Positions 34,205-42,861 of a stretch of 64,000 nucleotides of DNA are shown here, piece after piece (the stretch's first letter is position 1; each line of letters starts with the position of its first letter). The notes beneath the pieces were generated by a model that was not told the origin of the DNA, ran no database searches, and was given only the letters and a program-made list of their open reading frames with translations. Origin of the DNA: Rhizohabitans arisaemae (lineage in GTDB: Bacteria > Actinomycetota > Actinomycetes > Streptosporangiales > Streptosporangiaceae); NCBI RefSeq assembly GCF_025996515.1, contig NZ_BLRH01000021.1, positions 180,690 to 244,689 of the forward strand. Reading direction: 5' to 3'. Position numbers and translations under genes: made by a program.

Positions 34205-35773
34205 ATGAACCGTCAAACGCCCAGGGGAGGGTCTGTGGACCTCACACTCCGGGGACGGGCCGAACCGGCCCAGCCCCCGGCGCACACCTCGGTCGCGCTG
34301 GAGCTCCGCGGCGTGCGCAAGTCCTTCGGCGGCGCCGTCGCGCTGCGCGACGTCGGCTTCACCCTGCTCGCCGGGGAGGTGCACGCGCTGGTCGGGATGA
34401 ACGGCGCCGGCAAGTCCACCCTCGTCAAGATCATCTCAGGTGCCTATCCGCCGGACGGCGGGGAGCTGCTGATCGCCGGGCGGCGGCACGGCGCCCTCAC
34501 CCCGCGCCGTGCCCGCGCGCTCGGGGTGAGCATCGTGCACCAGCAGCGGATGCTGGTTCCCGAGCTCACCGTGGGGGAGAACCTGTTCCTCGGGCGGATG
34601 CCCCTCCGCCTCGGCCGGGTCGACTGGAACCGGGTGCACACCGACGCGGCCCGTCTCCTGGCCGAGCTCGGCGTCGAGGTGGCGTCCCGGACCACCGCCG
34701 GTGAGCTCGGTCCCGCCGAGCAGACCCTCGTCGAGATCGCCAGGGAGACCCACGCCGGTGGGGAGGTCCTCATCCTGGACGAACCCACCGCGACCCTCGG
34801 CGGCTCCGACGCGGCCCGGGTGCACCGGCTGGTCCGCACCCTCGGCGCGCGCGGCGTCGCCGTCGTCTACATCTCCCACCACCTGGACGAGGTCCTCGAC
34901 CTGGCGGACCGGGTCACCGTGCTCCGCGACGGACGGCACGTCACCACGGTGCCCACCGATCGGATGGACCTGCCGGAACTGGTCCGGGCCATGACCGGGG
35001 ACCGGCTCCCGCAGGGGCGGCCGGACACCGGCCGGACGCTCGGTGAGGTCGTCCTGGAGCTGGACGACCTCACCGCGGGCACCCGCCTGGACGGCATGGA
35101 CGTGACGGTCCGGGCCGGCGAGGTGGTGGCCGTGCTCGGCTGTGCCGGGGACGGGCAGTCCCAGCTCTTCCCGCTGCTGTCCGGGCTGCGACGGCCCACC
35201 CGGGGCCGGATCAAGGTCGCGGGACGCGAGGTACGGCCGGGCAGCGTCACCGCCGCGCTCGGCGCCGGGCTGCGCTGCGTCACCGGGGAACGGCTCGTCC
35301 ACGGGCTCGTCCCCGAGCTCGGCGTCGACGAGAACCTCGCCCTGACCGAGCGGGGTCTGCACCGGCCCTGGCTGGTGCGCTGGGGGCGGCTGCACCGGGC
35401 TGGCGGCGCCGCCCGTACCCGCTTCGGGGTCGTCACCATCCAGGCCGACCCGCCGGTCTCCACTCTCTCCGGCGGCAACCAGCAGAAGGTGCTGCTGGCC
35501 CGATGGCTCGACTCGGGAGCCGTCGCCTGCCTGCTGGAGGAGCCCACCAACGGGGTGGACATCGCCGCCAAAGCCGACATCCACCGGCTCGTCGACGACC
35601 TGGCGGCCCGGGGCACCGCGGTGCTGCTCGCCTCCGCCGACGTCGACGAGGTGCTGCGGCTGGCCGGGCGGGTCGTCGTGGTGCGGGCCGGGCGCACCGT
35701 GGCCGACCTGCCGACCGGCCAAGTCTCCCGCGACGAGCTCGTCGCATTGAGCGTAGGAGGAACCCCCTCGTGA
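34205..35773 (+). CDS. Ribose-type ABC transporter ATP-binding protein (two ATPase domains)
   Basis: The 522-residue protein has two nucleotide-binding domains in tandem, as in RbsA. Domain 1 has Walker A GMNGAGKST and Walker B VLILDEPTATLG; its signature is the degenerate LGPAEQTLVE. Domain 2 has a degenerate A loop (GCAGDGQSQ), an intact signature LSGGNQQKVLLAR, and EEPTNGVDIAAK. ATG 34205 is used here; GTG 34235 with AGGGGAGG at 34223-34230 is an equally good start. It overlaps the permease gene by four bases. It powers uptake together with the next two genes. Confidence 0.92.
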   Translation: MNRQTPRGGSVDLTLRGRAEPAQPPAHTSVALELRGVRKSFGGAVALRDVGFTLLAGEVHALVGMNGAGKSTLVKIISGAYPPDGGELLIAGRRHGALTPRRARALGVSIVHQQRMLVPELTVGENLFLGRMPLRLGRVDWNRVHTDAARLLAELGVEVASRTTAGELGPAEQTLVEIARETHAGGEVLILDEPTATLGGSDAARVHRLVRTLGARGVAVVYISHHLDEVLDLADRVTVLRDGRHVTTVPTDRMDLPELVRAMTGDRLPQGRPDTGRTLGEVVLELDDLTAGTRLDGMDVTVRAGEVVAVLGCAGDGQSQLFPLLSGLRRPTRGRIKVAGREVRPGSVTAALGAGLRCVTGERLVHGLVPELGVDENLALTERGLHRPWLVRWGRLHRAGGAARTRFGVVTIQADPPVSTLSGGNQQKVLLARWLDSGAVACLLEEPTNGVDIAAKADIHRLVDDLAARGTAVLLASADVDEVLRLAGRVVVVRAGRTVADLPTGQVSRDELVALSVGGTPS

Positions 35774-36744
35774 CCACCGCCGTCGAACCACGCCGCCGCC
35801 TCGGCGTCACGGTACACCCCGGGCTGGTCCGGCACGGGGGCGTGCTCGCCGTGCTCCTGATCATCGGCACCTTCACCGCGCTGCGCAGCGACGTCTTCCT
35901 CACCGGCCCCAACCTGCTCAACGTCTCCCGGCAGATCGCCGTGGTCGCGGTGCTCGCCGCCGGGCTGACCCTCCTGATGACCGCGGGCGGGATCGACTTC
36001 TCGCTCGGCGCCATCGCCGCGGTCACCCACGGGGTCACGGCTCAGCTGATCACGGCGGGGGCGGCCGACTGGCTCGCCGTGACCCTGGCCGTCGGCTTGG
36101 GGGCGTTGATCGGGCTGGTCAACGGGACCGTGGTCACCCTCTTCCGGGTGACGCCGTTCGTGGCGACCCTGGCGAGCTCCACGATCCTCAGCGGGGCCGC
36201 ACTGCTGATCATCGAGGGGCAGAGCATCTCGATCGGCGAGCATCTGGCCGGGCTCGGCTTTGGGGAGGTGTTCGGCGTGATTCCCGCGCTGGTCGTCATC
36301 GCCGTCGTGGTCTGCCTAGCCATCGGGTGCGTCATGCGCTGGACGGCGTTCGGCCGGAACGCCTTCGCCATCGGGGGCAACGAGCGGGCCGCCCGGCTGT
36401 CCGGCATCCCCGTCGTCCGCACCAAACTCCTCCTCTACACCCTCGGCGGGCTGCTCGCCGGGCTCGGCGGTGTCATGCTCGTCGCCCGGCTGGGCGCGGC
36501 GAGCCCCGGCACCGGCGGGCTCCACCTCGAACTAACGGTGGTCGCCGCCGTCGTCATCGGCGGCACGGCGCTGCACGGCGGCAGCGGAACCCTGGTCGGC
36601 ACGATCCTCGGCGTCCTCCTGCTGGGTGTCGTCGCCAACTCCCTCAACCTTCTCCAGATCAACCCCTACTACCAGGACATCGCTCTCGGAGCCGTCCTCA
36701 TGGTGGCCGCCGTGGCCAACCATCTGCGATCCCGGCGGCATTGA
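35770..36744 (+). CDS. Ribose-type ABC transporter permease
   Basis: The 324-residue permease has about eight to ten membrane helices and the RbsC-family stretch LTLLMTAGGIDFSLGAI. GTG 35770 overlaps the preceding ATPase stop. FAIGGNERAARLSGI is the cytoplasmic coupling-loop motif of these permeases. It forms the membrane channel of the importer with the ATPase and the lipoprotein. Ribose-type importers also carry non-sugar ligands such as nucleosides and autoinducer-2, so an aromatic ligand cannot be excluded. Confidence 0.92.
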   Translation: MTTAVEPRRRLGVTVHPGLVRHGGVLAVLLIIGTFTALRSDVFLTGPNLLNVSRQIAVVAVLAAGLTLLMTAGGIDFSLGAIAAVTHGVTAQLITAGAADWLAVTLAVGLGALIGLVNGTVVTLFRVTPFVATLASSTILSGAALLIIEGQSISIGEHLAGLGFGEVFGVIPALVVIAVVVCLAIGCVMRWTAFGRNAFAIGGNERAARLSGIPVVRTKLLLYTLGGLLAGLGGVMLVARLGAASPGTGGLHLELTVVAAVVIGGTALHGGSGTLVGTILGVLLLGVVANSLNLLQINPYYQDIALGAVLMVAAVANHLRSRRH

Positions 36745-36771
36745 CCACCGCCGGTTTGGAAAGGACCGCCC

Positions 36772-37746
36772 ATGTCCGCCTTCGGAACTCGCCGAACCCG
36801 CTCCCTGCTGGCCGTGGCCCTGCTCGCCGTGGTCACGGCCGGGTGCTCGGTCGAGAAAACCCCCGCGGGCTCCGCGTCGGCCTCCGCCGACCCCGCGCGT
36901 CAGCTCACCCTCGGCTTCGTCAACGGCAACACCATCGAGTTCCACACCTGCCTGCAGCGGTCGATCGAGGCGCGGACCACGAGCGCCGGGGTGGAGCTGC
37001 TCACCGCCAACTCGGCCATGGACCCGGCCAAGGAGCTCGCCAACATCGACGACATGATCTCCAAGCAGGTCGACGCGATCATCGTGCAGACGGTCAACAT
37101 CGACTCGCTGGAGGGCGGAATCGCCCGGGCCAACCGGGCGAACATCCCGATCTTCCTCACCTCGGTCGCCTCGGTCGACCAGTCGAAGATCCTCGGCGCG
37201 GTGATCACCGACGTGAAGAAGGTCGGCCGAGAGCTGGGCGAATGGCTGATCAAGGACGACGCCGGCGGGAAGTCGAGCGTCGCCGTGGTCGGCGGCGCGC
37301 CCGGCGCGGCGGCCGACCTGATGAACAACGCCTTCAAGGAGGCCGTCGGCGGTCAGGTGAAGCTGGTCTTCGACCAGCCGGCGTTCTGGCAGCGGGCCAA
37401 GGCGCAGGAGGTCGCCGAGAACCTGCTGCAGGCGCACCCCACGGTGAAGTACGTCTTCGTCCACAACGAGGACATGGCGCTGGGCGTCCTCGCCGCGTTC
37501 AAAGCGGCGAACCGGAGCGACATCAAGATCCTGACCAACGGCGGCAGCCCGGCGGGGGTCAAGGCCGTCGTCTCCGGCGAGTTCGCCGTCACCGTCAGCA
37601 ACACCCCGCGCAGCGTCGGGGAGCTCGCCATCGACAACGTCGTCGGCCTGCTCCGGGGCAAGACCGGGGTGAAGAAGATCGACACCGTAAAGGACATCCT
37701 TATCACCAGGGACAACGCCGACCAGGCGCCGCCGTACTGCGCGTGA
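36772..37746 (+). CDS. Periplasmic-binding-protein-like lipoprotein (ribose-type ABC importer)
   Basis: The 324-residue lipoprotein has a signal sequence with lipobox VTAGC (lipidated Cys25). The mature part is a type I binding fold: LTLGFVNGNTIEFHTCLQ, then NIDDMISKQVDAIIVQTV. It should capture the ligand outside the membrane and deliver it to the permease. The pattern matches the sugar-binding Peripla_BP family. It lies 27 bp after the permease gene in the same operon. The natural ligand is probably the compound this operon degrades. Confidence 0.92.
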   Translation: MSAFGTRRTRSLLAVALLAVVTAGCSVEKTPAGSASASADPARQLTLGFVNGNTIEFHTCLQRSIEARTTSAGVELLTANSAMDPAKELANIDDMISKQVDAIIVQTVNIDSLEGGIARANRANIPIFLTSVASVDQSKILGAVITDVKKVGRELGEWLIKDDAGGKSSVAVVGGAPGAAADLMNNAFKEAVGGQVKLVFDQPAFWQRAKAQEVAENLLQAHPTVKYVFVHNEDMALGVLAAFKAANRSDIKILTNGGSPAGVKAVVSGEFAVTVSNTPRSVGELAIDNVVGLLRGKTGVKKIDTVKDILITRDNADQAPPYCA

Positions 37747-37753
37747 GGATGCC

Positions 37754-38575
37754 ATGAACAACGACCTCGGACACCACACCCCCGACGACGAGGGTGCCCG
37801 CCGCCGCGGAGTCCGCGCCGTGGACCGGGCGCTGGACGTGCTCTGCGCCTTCAGCGCCGCCCACCCCCGGTTCCAGCTCACCGAGCTGGCCAAGGCGGCC
37901 GGGGTGCCCAAGACCAGCACCCACCGCATCGCGGTGAGCCTGGTCGAACGCGGATTCCTCCGGCAGGACGAGGACGGGGCCTACGCGCTCGGGTCCAGGT
38001 TGCTCGAACTGGGCAGCCTGGTCTCGGCCACCGCTCCGCTCGCCCACCTCACCCGGGGCGTCGCCGAGGAGCTCGCCCGCACCACCGGGGAGACGGTGCT
38101 GGTGGCCGAGGTCGACTGGCGGGACCGCACCCTGGTGATCACCGCCAGGGGCGAGAGCCCGAACGCCGGCGAGGGGCTCTCCCCCGTGGGGCGGCGTTCG
38201 GTGCTGGCCAACGGAGGCATCAGCCGCGCCATCCTCAGCGGGCTGCCCGCCAAGGAGGCCGAGAGCCTGATCCCCCACCTGAAACTGGCCCGCCGGACGC
38301 CGTCCAGCATCACCGACCCCGCGCGGTTCCTCCGCGAGGTCGAGGCGTGCCGGAACCGGGGACACGCCATCGAGATCGAGGAGTACATCCCCGGGATCGC
38401 CGCGGTCGCCGTCCCCGTCCTGGTCGCCGGACGGCCCGTGGGCGCCATCGCGATCTGCGGTCCCACCGCCCGGCTGCCCCGCCGCCGCCTGCACGGCCTC
38501 GCCGCCCAGATCCACCAGCTGCTCGCCCGGATCCCCGCACCGCCGGCCCCGGCGAGAGCCCTACCGGAAGGATGA
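37754..38575 (+). CDS. IclR-family transcriptional regulator
   Basis: The 273-residue protein is a standard single-module IclR: wHTH (RAVDRALDVLCAFSA, then AAGVPKTSTHRIAVSLVERG) and effector domain (IEIEEYIPGIAAVAVPVLVA). It follows the binding-protein gene by seven bases, the second regulator inside this operon besides MarR. IclR proteins commonly control aromatic catabolism and act as repressors or activators. The effector is unknown. Confidence 0.88.
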   Translation: MNNDLGHHTPDDEGARRRGVRAVDRALDVLCAFSAAHPRFQLTELAKAAGVPKTSTHRIAVSLVERGFLRQDEDGAYALGSRLLELGSLVSATAPLAHLTRGVAEELARTTGETVLVAEVDWRDRTLVITARGESPNAGEGLSPVGRRSVLANGGISRAILSGLPAKEAESLIPHLKLARRTPSSITDPARFLREVEACRNRGHAIEIEEYIPGIAAVAVPVLVAGRPVGAIAICGPTARLPRRRLHGLAAQIHQLLARIPAPPAPARALPEG

Positions 38576-38579
38576 CACC

Positions 38580-39326
38580 GTGAACCACCCGACCCGCGCC
38601 GACTGGGTGACCTTTCCCAGCGGAGCGGACGAGATCCGCGGATACCTCGCACTGCCCGAAGGGGTCGACCGGCCCCCCGTCGTGATCATGGCGCATGAGA
38701 ACCTCGGAGTCACCGCGCACCGCAGAGCCGTCACCGAACGCCTCGCCGCCGAAGGCTTCGCCTGCCTCACGGTCGACCTGTTCAGCCGGATCGGCGGCGA
38801 GCCGCCGAAGGACCACACCACCCCCGAGGAGCGGCGGGCCAAGGCGTTCCTGGCCGCCCGCGACGAGCAGGCCGTGCCCGACTGCGAGGCCGCGCTGGAC
38901 TACCTTTCCGGCCGCGGCGACGTGGACGTCTCCCGCGCCGGCGCCATCGGCTTCTGCCTCGGGGGCGGGCTGGTCCTCGCCTGGGCCACCCGGACCGACC
39001 GGCTGGCCTGCGTCGTCCCGCTGTACGGGCTGCCTGAGCTGCCCCCCGCCTACAGCCCCACCGGCCGGGTCCGCTCCCGCATCGCCGCCGCCGATCAAGT
39101 CCGCTGCCCTGTCCAGGCCCATTTCGGCGGGGCCGACACCGTCATCCCGCTCGACCAGGTCACCCGGCTCGGCGACACGCTGAAACTCAGCGGACACCAC
39201 GTCGAGGTGCACGTACACGAGGGGGCCGGGCACGCCTACCACGACGACACCCATCCCCACTACCACCCGCAAGCGGCCCAGACCACCTGGGAGCACTCCG
39301 TCGCCTTCCTTCGGGCACACCTGTGA
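38580..39326 (+). CDS. Dienelactone hydrolase family protein
   Basis: The 248-residue alpha/beta hydrolase has the cysteine nucleophile of dienelactone hydrolases in GAIGFCLGGG (Cys126). The aspartate is in HFGGADTVIP and the histidine in GAGHAYHDD. The GTG start sits five bases after the IclR gene. Dienelactone hydrolases open lactones formed in catechol pathways, but many relatives hydrolyse other esters. Its overlap with the next hydrolase gene places it in the same pathway. Confidence 0.87.
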   Translation: MNHPTRADWVTFPSGADEIRGYLALPEGVDRPPVVIMAHENLGVTAHRRAVTERLAAEGFACLTVDLFSRIGGEPPKDHTTPEERRAKAFLAARDEQAVPDCEAALDYLSGRGDVDVSRAGAIGFCLGGGLVLAWATRTDRLACVVPLYGLPELPPAYSPTGRVRSRIAAADQVRCPVQAHFGGADTVIPLDQVTRLGDTLKLSGHHVEVHVHEGAGHAYHDDTHPHYHPQAAQTTWEHSVAFLRAHL

Positions 39327-40171
39327 GCGCGCCGAGTCTGTGGACCGGTCTGCTCGGGGCCGAGGTCCGCCACATCCCCGCCGGAGGCGTCGTCACCCGG
39401 GTGGTCTCGCTGGGCGAGGGCGATCCGGTCGTGCTCCTGCACGGCCGGGGAGGCCACGTCGAGACCTTCGCCCGAACCCTCCCCGCGCTCGCCGCATCCG
39501 GTCGGCGGGCGATCGCCTTCGACCTGCTCGGGCACGGGCTCACCGGCCGCTCACCCGGCGGTTACGGCGTCGAACGGCTCGCCGACCACGCCGCGTCCGT
39601 CCTCGACGCCCTCGGCCTGGACCGGCCCGACCTCGTCGGGCAGTCCCTCGGCGCCTGGGTGGCGGTGCTGCTCGCGCTCCGCGACCCCGGCCGGGTGGGC
39701 AGGCTCGCGCTCATCGAACCCGCCGGGCTCCAACCGGAATCCGAACGGCTCGCCGACGACAGGATCCGTACCGCCTACGAGCGGGGCGGGCAGGCGTACC
39801 GGGAGCCGACCCCCGAGGCCGTACAAGTCCGGCTCGCCGGGCTGCTCCACGCTCCCGAGACCGTCGATCCCGAGCTGGTTCAGGTCCGCACCGCCCTCTA
39901 CGCCCCCGAACAGGCGCGGGAAGTCCATCGCCTGGTCCGGGCCGCCGACAACGACGCCGCGGTGCTCACCCCCGAGCGGCTCGCGCGCCTCGCCGTACCC
40001 GTCCTGTTCATCCGCGGCGAGCACGGGCACACCCCGCCCGCCGTCGTGCACACCGCCGCCGCGGCCGTACCCGGCGCACGGGTCGTCACCGTGCCGGACG
40101 CCAAGCAGTGGCCGCAGTACGAGCAGCCCGCCGTCGTCGGCGAGGCGCTCGCCGAATTCCTGACCCGCTAA
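39323..40171 (+). CDS. Alpha/beta hydrolase (ring-cleavage-product hydrolase type), copy 1
   Basis: The 282-residue protein has the oxyanion motif HGRGGHV, the nucleophile elbow GQSLGAW (Ser108) and a likely catalytic histidine in the C-terminal third. The fold and size match C-C hydrolases such as MhpC and related esterases. It begins WTGLLGAEVR, and its downstream neighbour begins WTEALGAEIR, so the two are tandem paralogues. GTG 39323 overlaps the dienelactone hydrolase stop. After extradiol cleavage such an enzyme would split the ring-opened product. Confidence 0.83.
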   Translation: MSAPSLWTGLLGAEVRHIPAGGVVTRVVSLGEGDPVVLLHGRGGHVETFARTLPALAASGRRAIAFDLLGHGLTGRSPGGYGVERLADHAASVLDALGLDRPDLVGQSLGAWVAVLLALRDPGRVGRLALIEPAGLQPESERLADDRIRTAYERGGQAYREPTPEAVQVRLAGLLHAPETVDPELVQVRTALYAPEQAREVHRLVRAADNDAAVLTPERLARLAVPVLFIRGEHGHTPPAVVHTAAAAVPGARVVTVPDAKQWPQYEQPAVVGEALAEFLTR

Positions 40172-40181
40172 AGGAGAACCC

Positions 40182-41063
40182 TTGAACAGCACATTCTGGA
40201 CCGAAGCCCTCGGTGCCGAGATCCGTTTCCGCGACGCGGGCGGATGGCGTACCCGATCCGTCGAGGCCGGGGACGGCGACGCGGTGATCCTCCTGGGCGG
40301 CCTGACCGGGCACGCCGAGGCGTTCCTGCGCAACGTCCTGCCCCTCGCCGAGCGCGGCCTGCGGGTCCACGCGATCGACGCCATCGGCCACGGCCTCAGC
40401 GCCAGGCCGGTCGACGTCACCTACCACGCCCCGCTCTTCACCGAACACCTGCTCCGCTTTCTGGACGCCATCGAGGTGGACAAGGCCCACCTCGTCGGGC
40501 AGTCCCTGGGCGGCTGGACCGCGCTGTACACCGCGCTCACCCACCCCGACCGGGTGGACCGGGTCGTCTCCGTCACCGGAGCGGGGCTCCTGCTGTCCGG
40601 CAAGGACCGCCGGGAGGAGAGCGAACGGGTCCACGCCCAGGTCAAAGCCGTCACCGCCAAGGCGGCCGCGGCCCCGACCAGGGAGAGCGTACGGGCGCGC
40701 CTGGAATGGCTGATGCTCGACCCGTCCGTCGTCACCGACGAGCTCGTCGAATGCCGATACCGCTACTACACGCTCCCCGGAGCCCAGGAGGCCCAGGCCA
40801 AGCTGGTCGCGGAGCAGCCCGGCGAGGGCAACCGGGCCTACATGCTCGGCGAGGACGAACTCGCCCGGATTCCGCACGAGACCCTCGTCGTCTGGACCGA
40901 CCACAACCCCACCACCCCCGCCGAGGTGGGCCACCGGGCGAGCGAGATCCTGCCGCGCGGCTCCTACGACACGATCACCGGCGCGGGGCACTGGCCCATG
41001 TTCGAGCAGCCGGAGCAGTTCAACCGGATCGTCGGCGACTTCCTCGTCAAGGGGACCCCGTGA
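40182..41063 (+). CDS. Alpha/beta hydrolase (ring-cleavage-product hydrolase type), copy 2
   Basis: The 293-residue paralogue of the preceding hydrolase has nucleophile Ser108 in GQSLGGW and a C-terminal histidine in TGAGHWPMFEQPEQF. The usual HG oxyanion motif is replaced by LGGLTGHAE. TTG 40182 has AAGGAG at 40171-40176. It overlaps the class II aldolase gene by four bases. Two related hydrolases in series could act on successive intermediates or on different esters; which is not determinable. Confidence 0.83.
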   Translation: MNSTFWTEALGAEIRFRDAGGWRTRSVEAGDGDAVILLGGLTGHAEAFLRNVLPLAERGLRVHAIDAIGHGLSARPVDVTYHAPLFTEHLLRFLDAIEVDKAHLVGQSLGGWTALYTALTHPDRVDRVVSVTGAGLLLSGKDRREESERVHAQVKAVTAKAAAAPTRESVRARLEWLMLDPSVVTDELVECRYRYYTLPGAQEAQAKLVAEQPGEGNRAYMLGEDELARIPHETLVVWTDHNPTTPAEVGHRASEILPRGSYDTITGAGHWPMFEQPEQFNRIVGDFLVKGTP

Positions 41064-41746
41064 CCGATCCGGCGGCCCAGGTGGCGCTCGGCTGCCGGGT
41101 GCTGGCGGCGAACGGGCACACCGACATGGTCTGGGGGCACCTGTCGCAGCGTGACCCGGACGGGCGGGACGTCTGGCTGAAGGGCGCCGGATACGGATAC
41201 CAGGAGGTCACCCCCGACCGGGTCGTCCGGATCGACCGGGACGGCAGACGGCTCGCCGGGACGGGGCGGGTGCATCTGGAGTTCCCCATCCACACCGAGA
41301 TCATGGCCGTCCGGCCCGACGTCGGGGCGGTCGTGCACAGCCACGCCGAAGCGGCGGTCGTCTTCGCCGCGACCGGTCTGCCGCTCCTCCCGATCGGCCA
41401 TGAGGGCACCCTCTTCCAGCCGCCCGACGTCGCGCGGTTCACCGAGACCGGGGACCTGATCCACACCCGGGACCTGGGGGAACGGCTTGCCGCGGCGCTG
41501 GGCGACCGCAACGCCGTCCTGCTGCACCGGCACGGCCTGGTCACCGTGGGCCCCGACGTGCCCACCGCGGTGCTGACCGCGATCTTCCTGGAGAAGGCGT
41601 GCCGCATGCAGCTGGCCGCCGCGGCCACCGGGGCGGACTACAGCTGGTCCGACCCGGCGGAGGCGCTGGCCAAAAGGGACCGCTGCTACGGCCCCCGGCA
41701 GCTCGCCGACGCCTGGGACCACCTGGTCCGTACCCTGCCGTCCTGA
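41060..41746 (+). CDS. Class II aldolase/adducin family protein (possible aromatic-acid decarboxylase)
   Basis: The 228-residue protein has the zinc-histidine motifs of the family: VVHSHAEAAVV and LLHRHGLVTVG. Class II aldolases cleave sugar phosphates, but the same fold includes aromatic decarboxylases, for example 3,4-dihydroxyphthalate decarboxylase of actinobacterial phthalate operons. In an operon with ring-cleavage genes the decarboxylase role is attractive. GTG 41060 overlaps the previous stop. This is the last gene of the 28185-41746 block. Confidence 0.8.
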   Translation: MTDPAAQVALGCRVLAANGHTDMVWGHLSQRDPDGRDVWLKGAGYGYQEVTPDRVVRIDRDGRRLAGTGRVHLEFPIHTEIMAVRPDVGAVVHSHAEAAVVFAATGLPLLPIGHEGTLFQPPDVARFTETGDLIHTRDLGERLAAALGDRNAVLLHRHGLVTVGPDVPTAVLTAIFLEKACRMQLAAAATGADYSWSDPAEALAKRDRCYGPRQLADAWDHLVRTLPS

Positions 41747-42017
41747 CCCGGCGTGCGGTTCCCCGCCCGATGGGCGACACGGGTTCCACGGTGGCTGAGG
41801 ACGTGGACGGATCGCGCCGCGCGGCCCGTACGGCCGTCGGCTCCGGGCCGGTCCCGTGGGGCGGGATCGCCGTCGGAGTGCCGCCCGCTGCGGTGTCCGG
41901 CGGAAAGGGGATCCCGCTCGCCGCGGCGTGGTCCGAGTGCCCCGGGAAACCACGTTTGGATCGTCACTCGGTGAGTCTGAGGTCCTCAGCTCGCGGAACG
42001 CCGATTCAGGCCCCCGG

Positions 42018-42272
42018 TCAGACCCTGATTCTGCCCCAGTAGTAGCCGTTGCCCTGCCCCTCGGGGTTGCCCCACCGGCAGGGGATGTAGTGGACGCCGG
42101 GCTGCCAGCCCGAGGAGTTGCGGGTGTAGTCGTCCTGGCAGTACTGCAGGGTGTTGTACGGGCCGTAGTAGGTGAGCTCGATCGCGGCGGCGGGGGTGGC
42201 CGTCAGGGTCAGCCCGGTGACGAGGGCGGCGCCGACGGCGAGGGCTCTGGTCGTTCTGAGCGGAGCACGCAT
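42018..42272 (-). CDS. Small secreted protein of unknown function
   Basis: The 84-residue product has a clear signal peptide (ALAVGAALVTGLTLTATPAAA) with cleavage after about residue 34. The mature part of about 50 residues is rich in aromatic and glycine residues and has two cysteines (LQYCQDDYTRN, HYIPCRWGN), probably one disulfide. I do not recognise a family. The ending NGYYWGRIRV resembles a remnant at 27959-28021. It stands alone on the minus strand. The 271-bp gap to the left and 211-bp gap to the right hold nothing I can support. Confidence 0.75.
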   Translation of the reverse strand: MRAPLRTTRALAVGAALVTGLTLTATPAAAIELTYYGPYNTLQYCQDDYTRNSSGWQPGVHYIPCRWGNPEGQGNGYYWGRIRV

Positions 42273-42483
42273 GACGATCTCCCGTTGTCGCAGGGGCGCG
42301 AGGCTCGGACCCGTTCCCGAGGTGACGGGGGATCCGACCGGTGTCGAAGGTGATTGTCAGCCGGGCCCATGCGCAGTGCAACGGGGAGATTTCTCCAGAT
42401 TTGTCGGGACAAAGCCAGGGCCTGGCGGCACCCGCGTGGACGGGCGCGACGCCGAATCCCGTGGGTGCCGCGCCCCGCGTCGG

Positions 42484-42861
42484 CTAACCGACGGCCACGA
42501 TCAGGGAGAGTACGGCCAGCAGTGAGGCGACGGGCGCCATGAGGGACCGCTCCCACCTGCTCGGTGAGGCGAGGTTTCCGATGGCGCTCACCGCCATGGC
42601 GACGGTCACCCCCCAGGTGGCCCAGCGGGCGGACGCGGCGGGGAGCCAGGCGTCCACCACCCGGGCGCGCTCCAGCACGATCAGCGCCGCGATCGTCAGC
42701 ACCAGCGCGGAGAACGCGCTCGCCACCCGGAGCCGGGCCGGTAGCCGGCTGTGCCCGCCACCCCAGGCCGCGCGCCCCCACGGCGCGCCCGCCGCGAGCG
42801 CCACCTGGAAGAGCGCCACCAGGGTGAATCCGGTCGCCGCCAGGAGTGCCGCCGCCGTCAC
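42484..42861 (-). CDS. Small membrane protein co-transcribed with PadR
   Basis: The 125-residue protein has about four hydrophobic segments: ALLAATGFTLVALFQVALAA, FSALVLTIAALIVL, TWGVTVAMAVSAIGNL and VASLLAVLSLIVAVG. GTG 42861 overlaps the PadR stop by four bases. It is probably the regulated target of the PadR repressor. Similar small proteins are often annotated as DUF or hypothetical membrane proteins; function unknown. Confidence 0.72.
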   Translation of the reverse strand: MTAAALLAATGFTLVALFQVALAAGAPWGRAAWGGGHSRLPARLRVASAFSALVLTIAALIVLERARVVDAWLPAASARWATWGVTVAMAVSAIGNLASPSRWERSLMAPVASLLAVLSLIVAVG

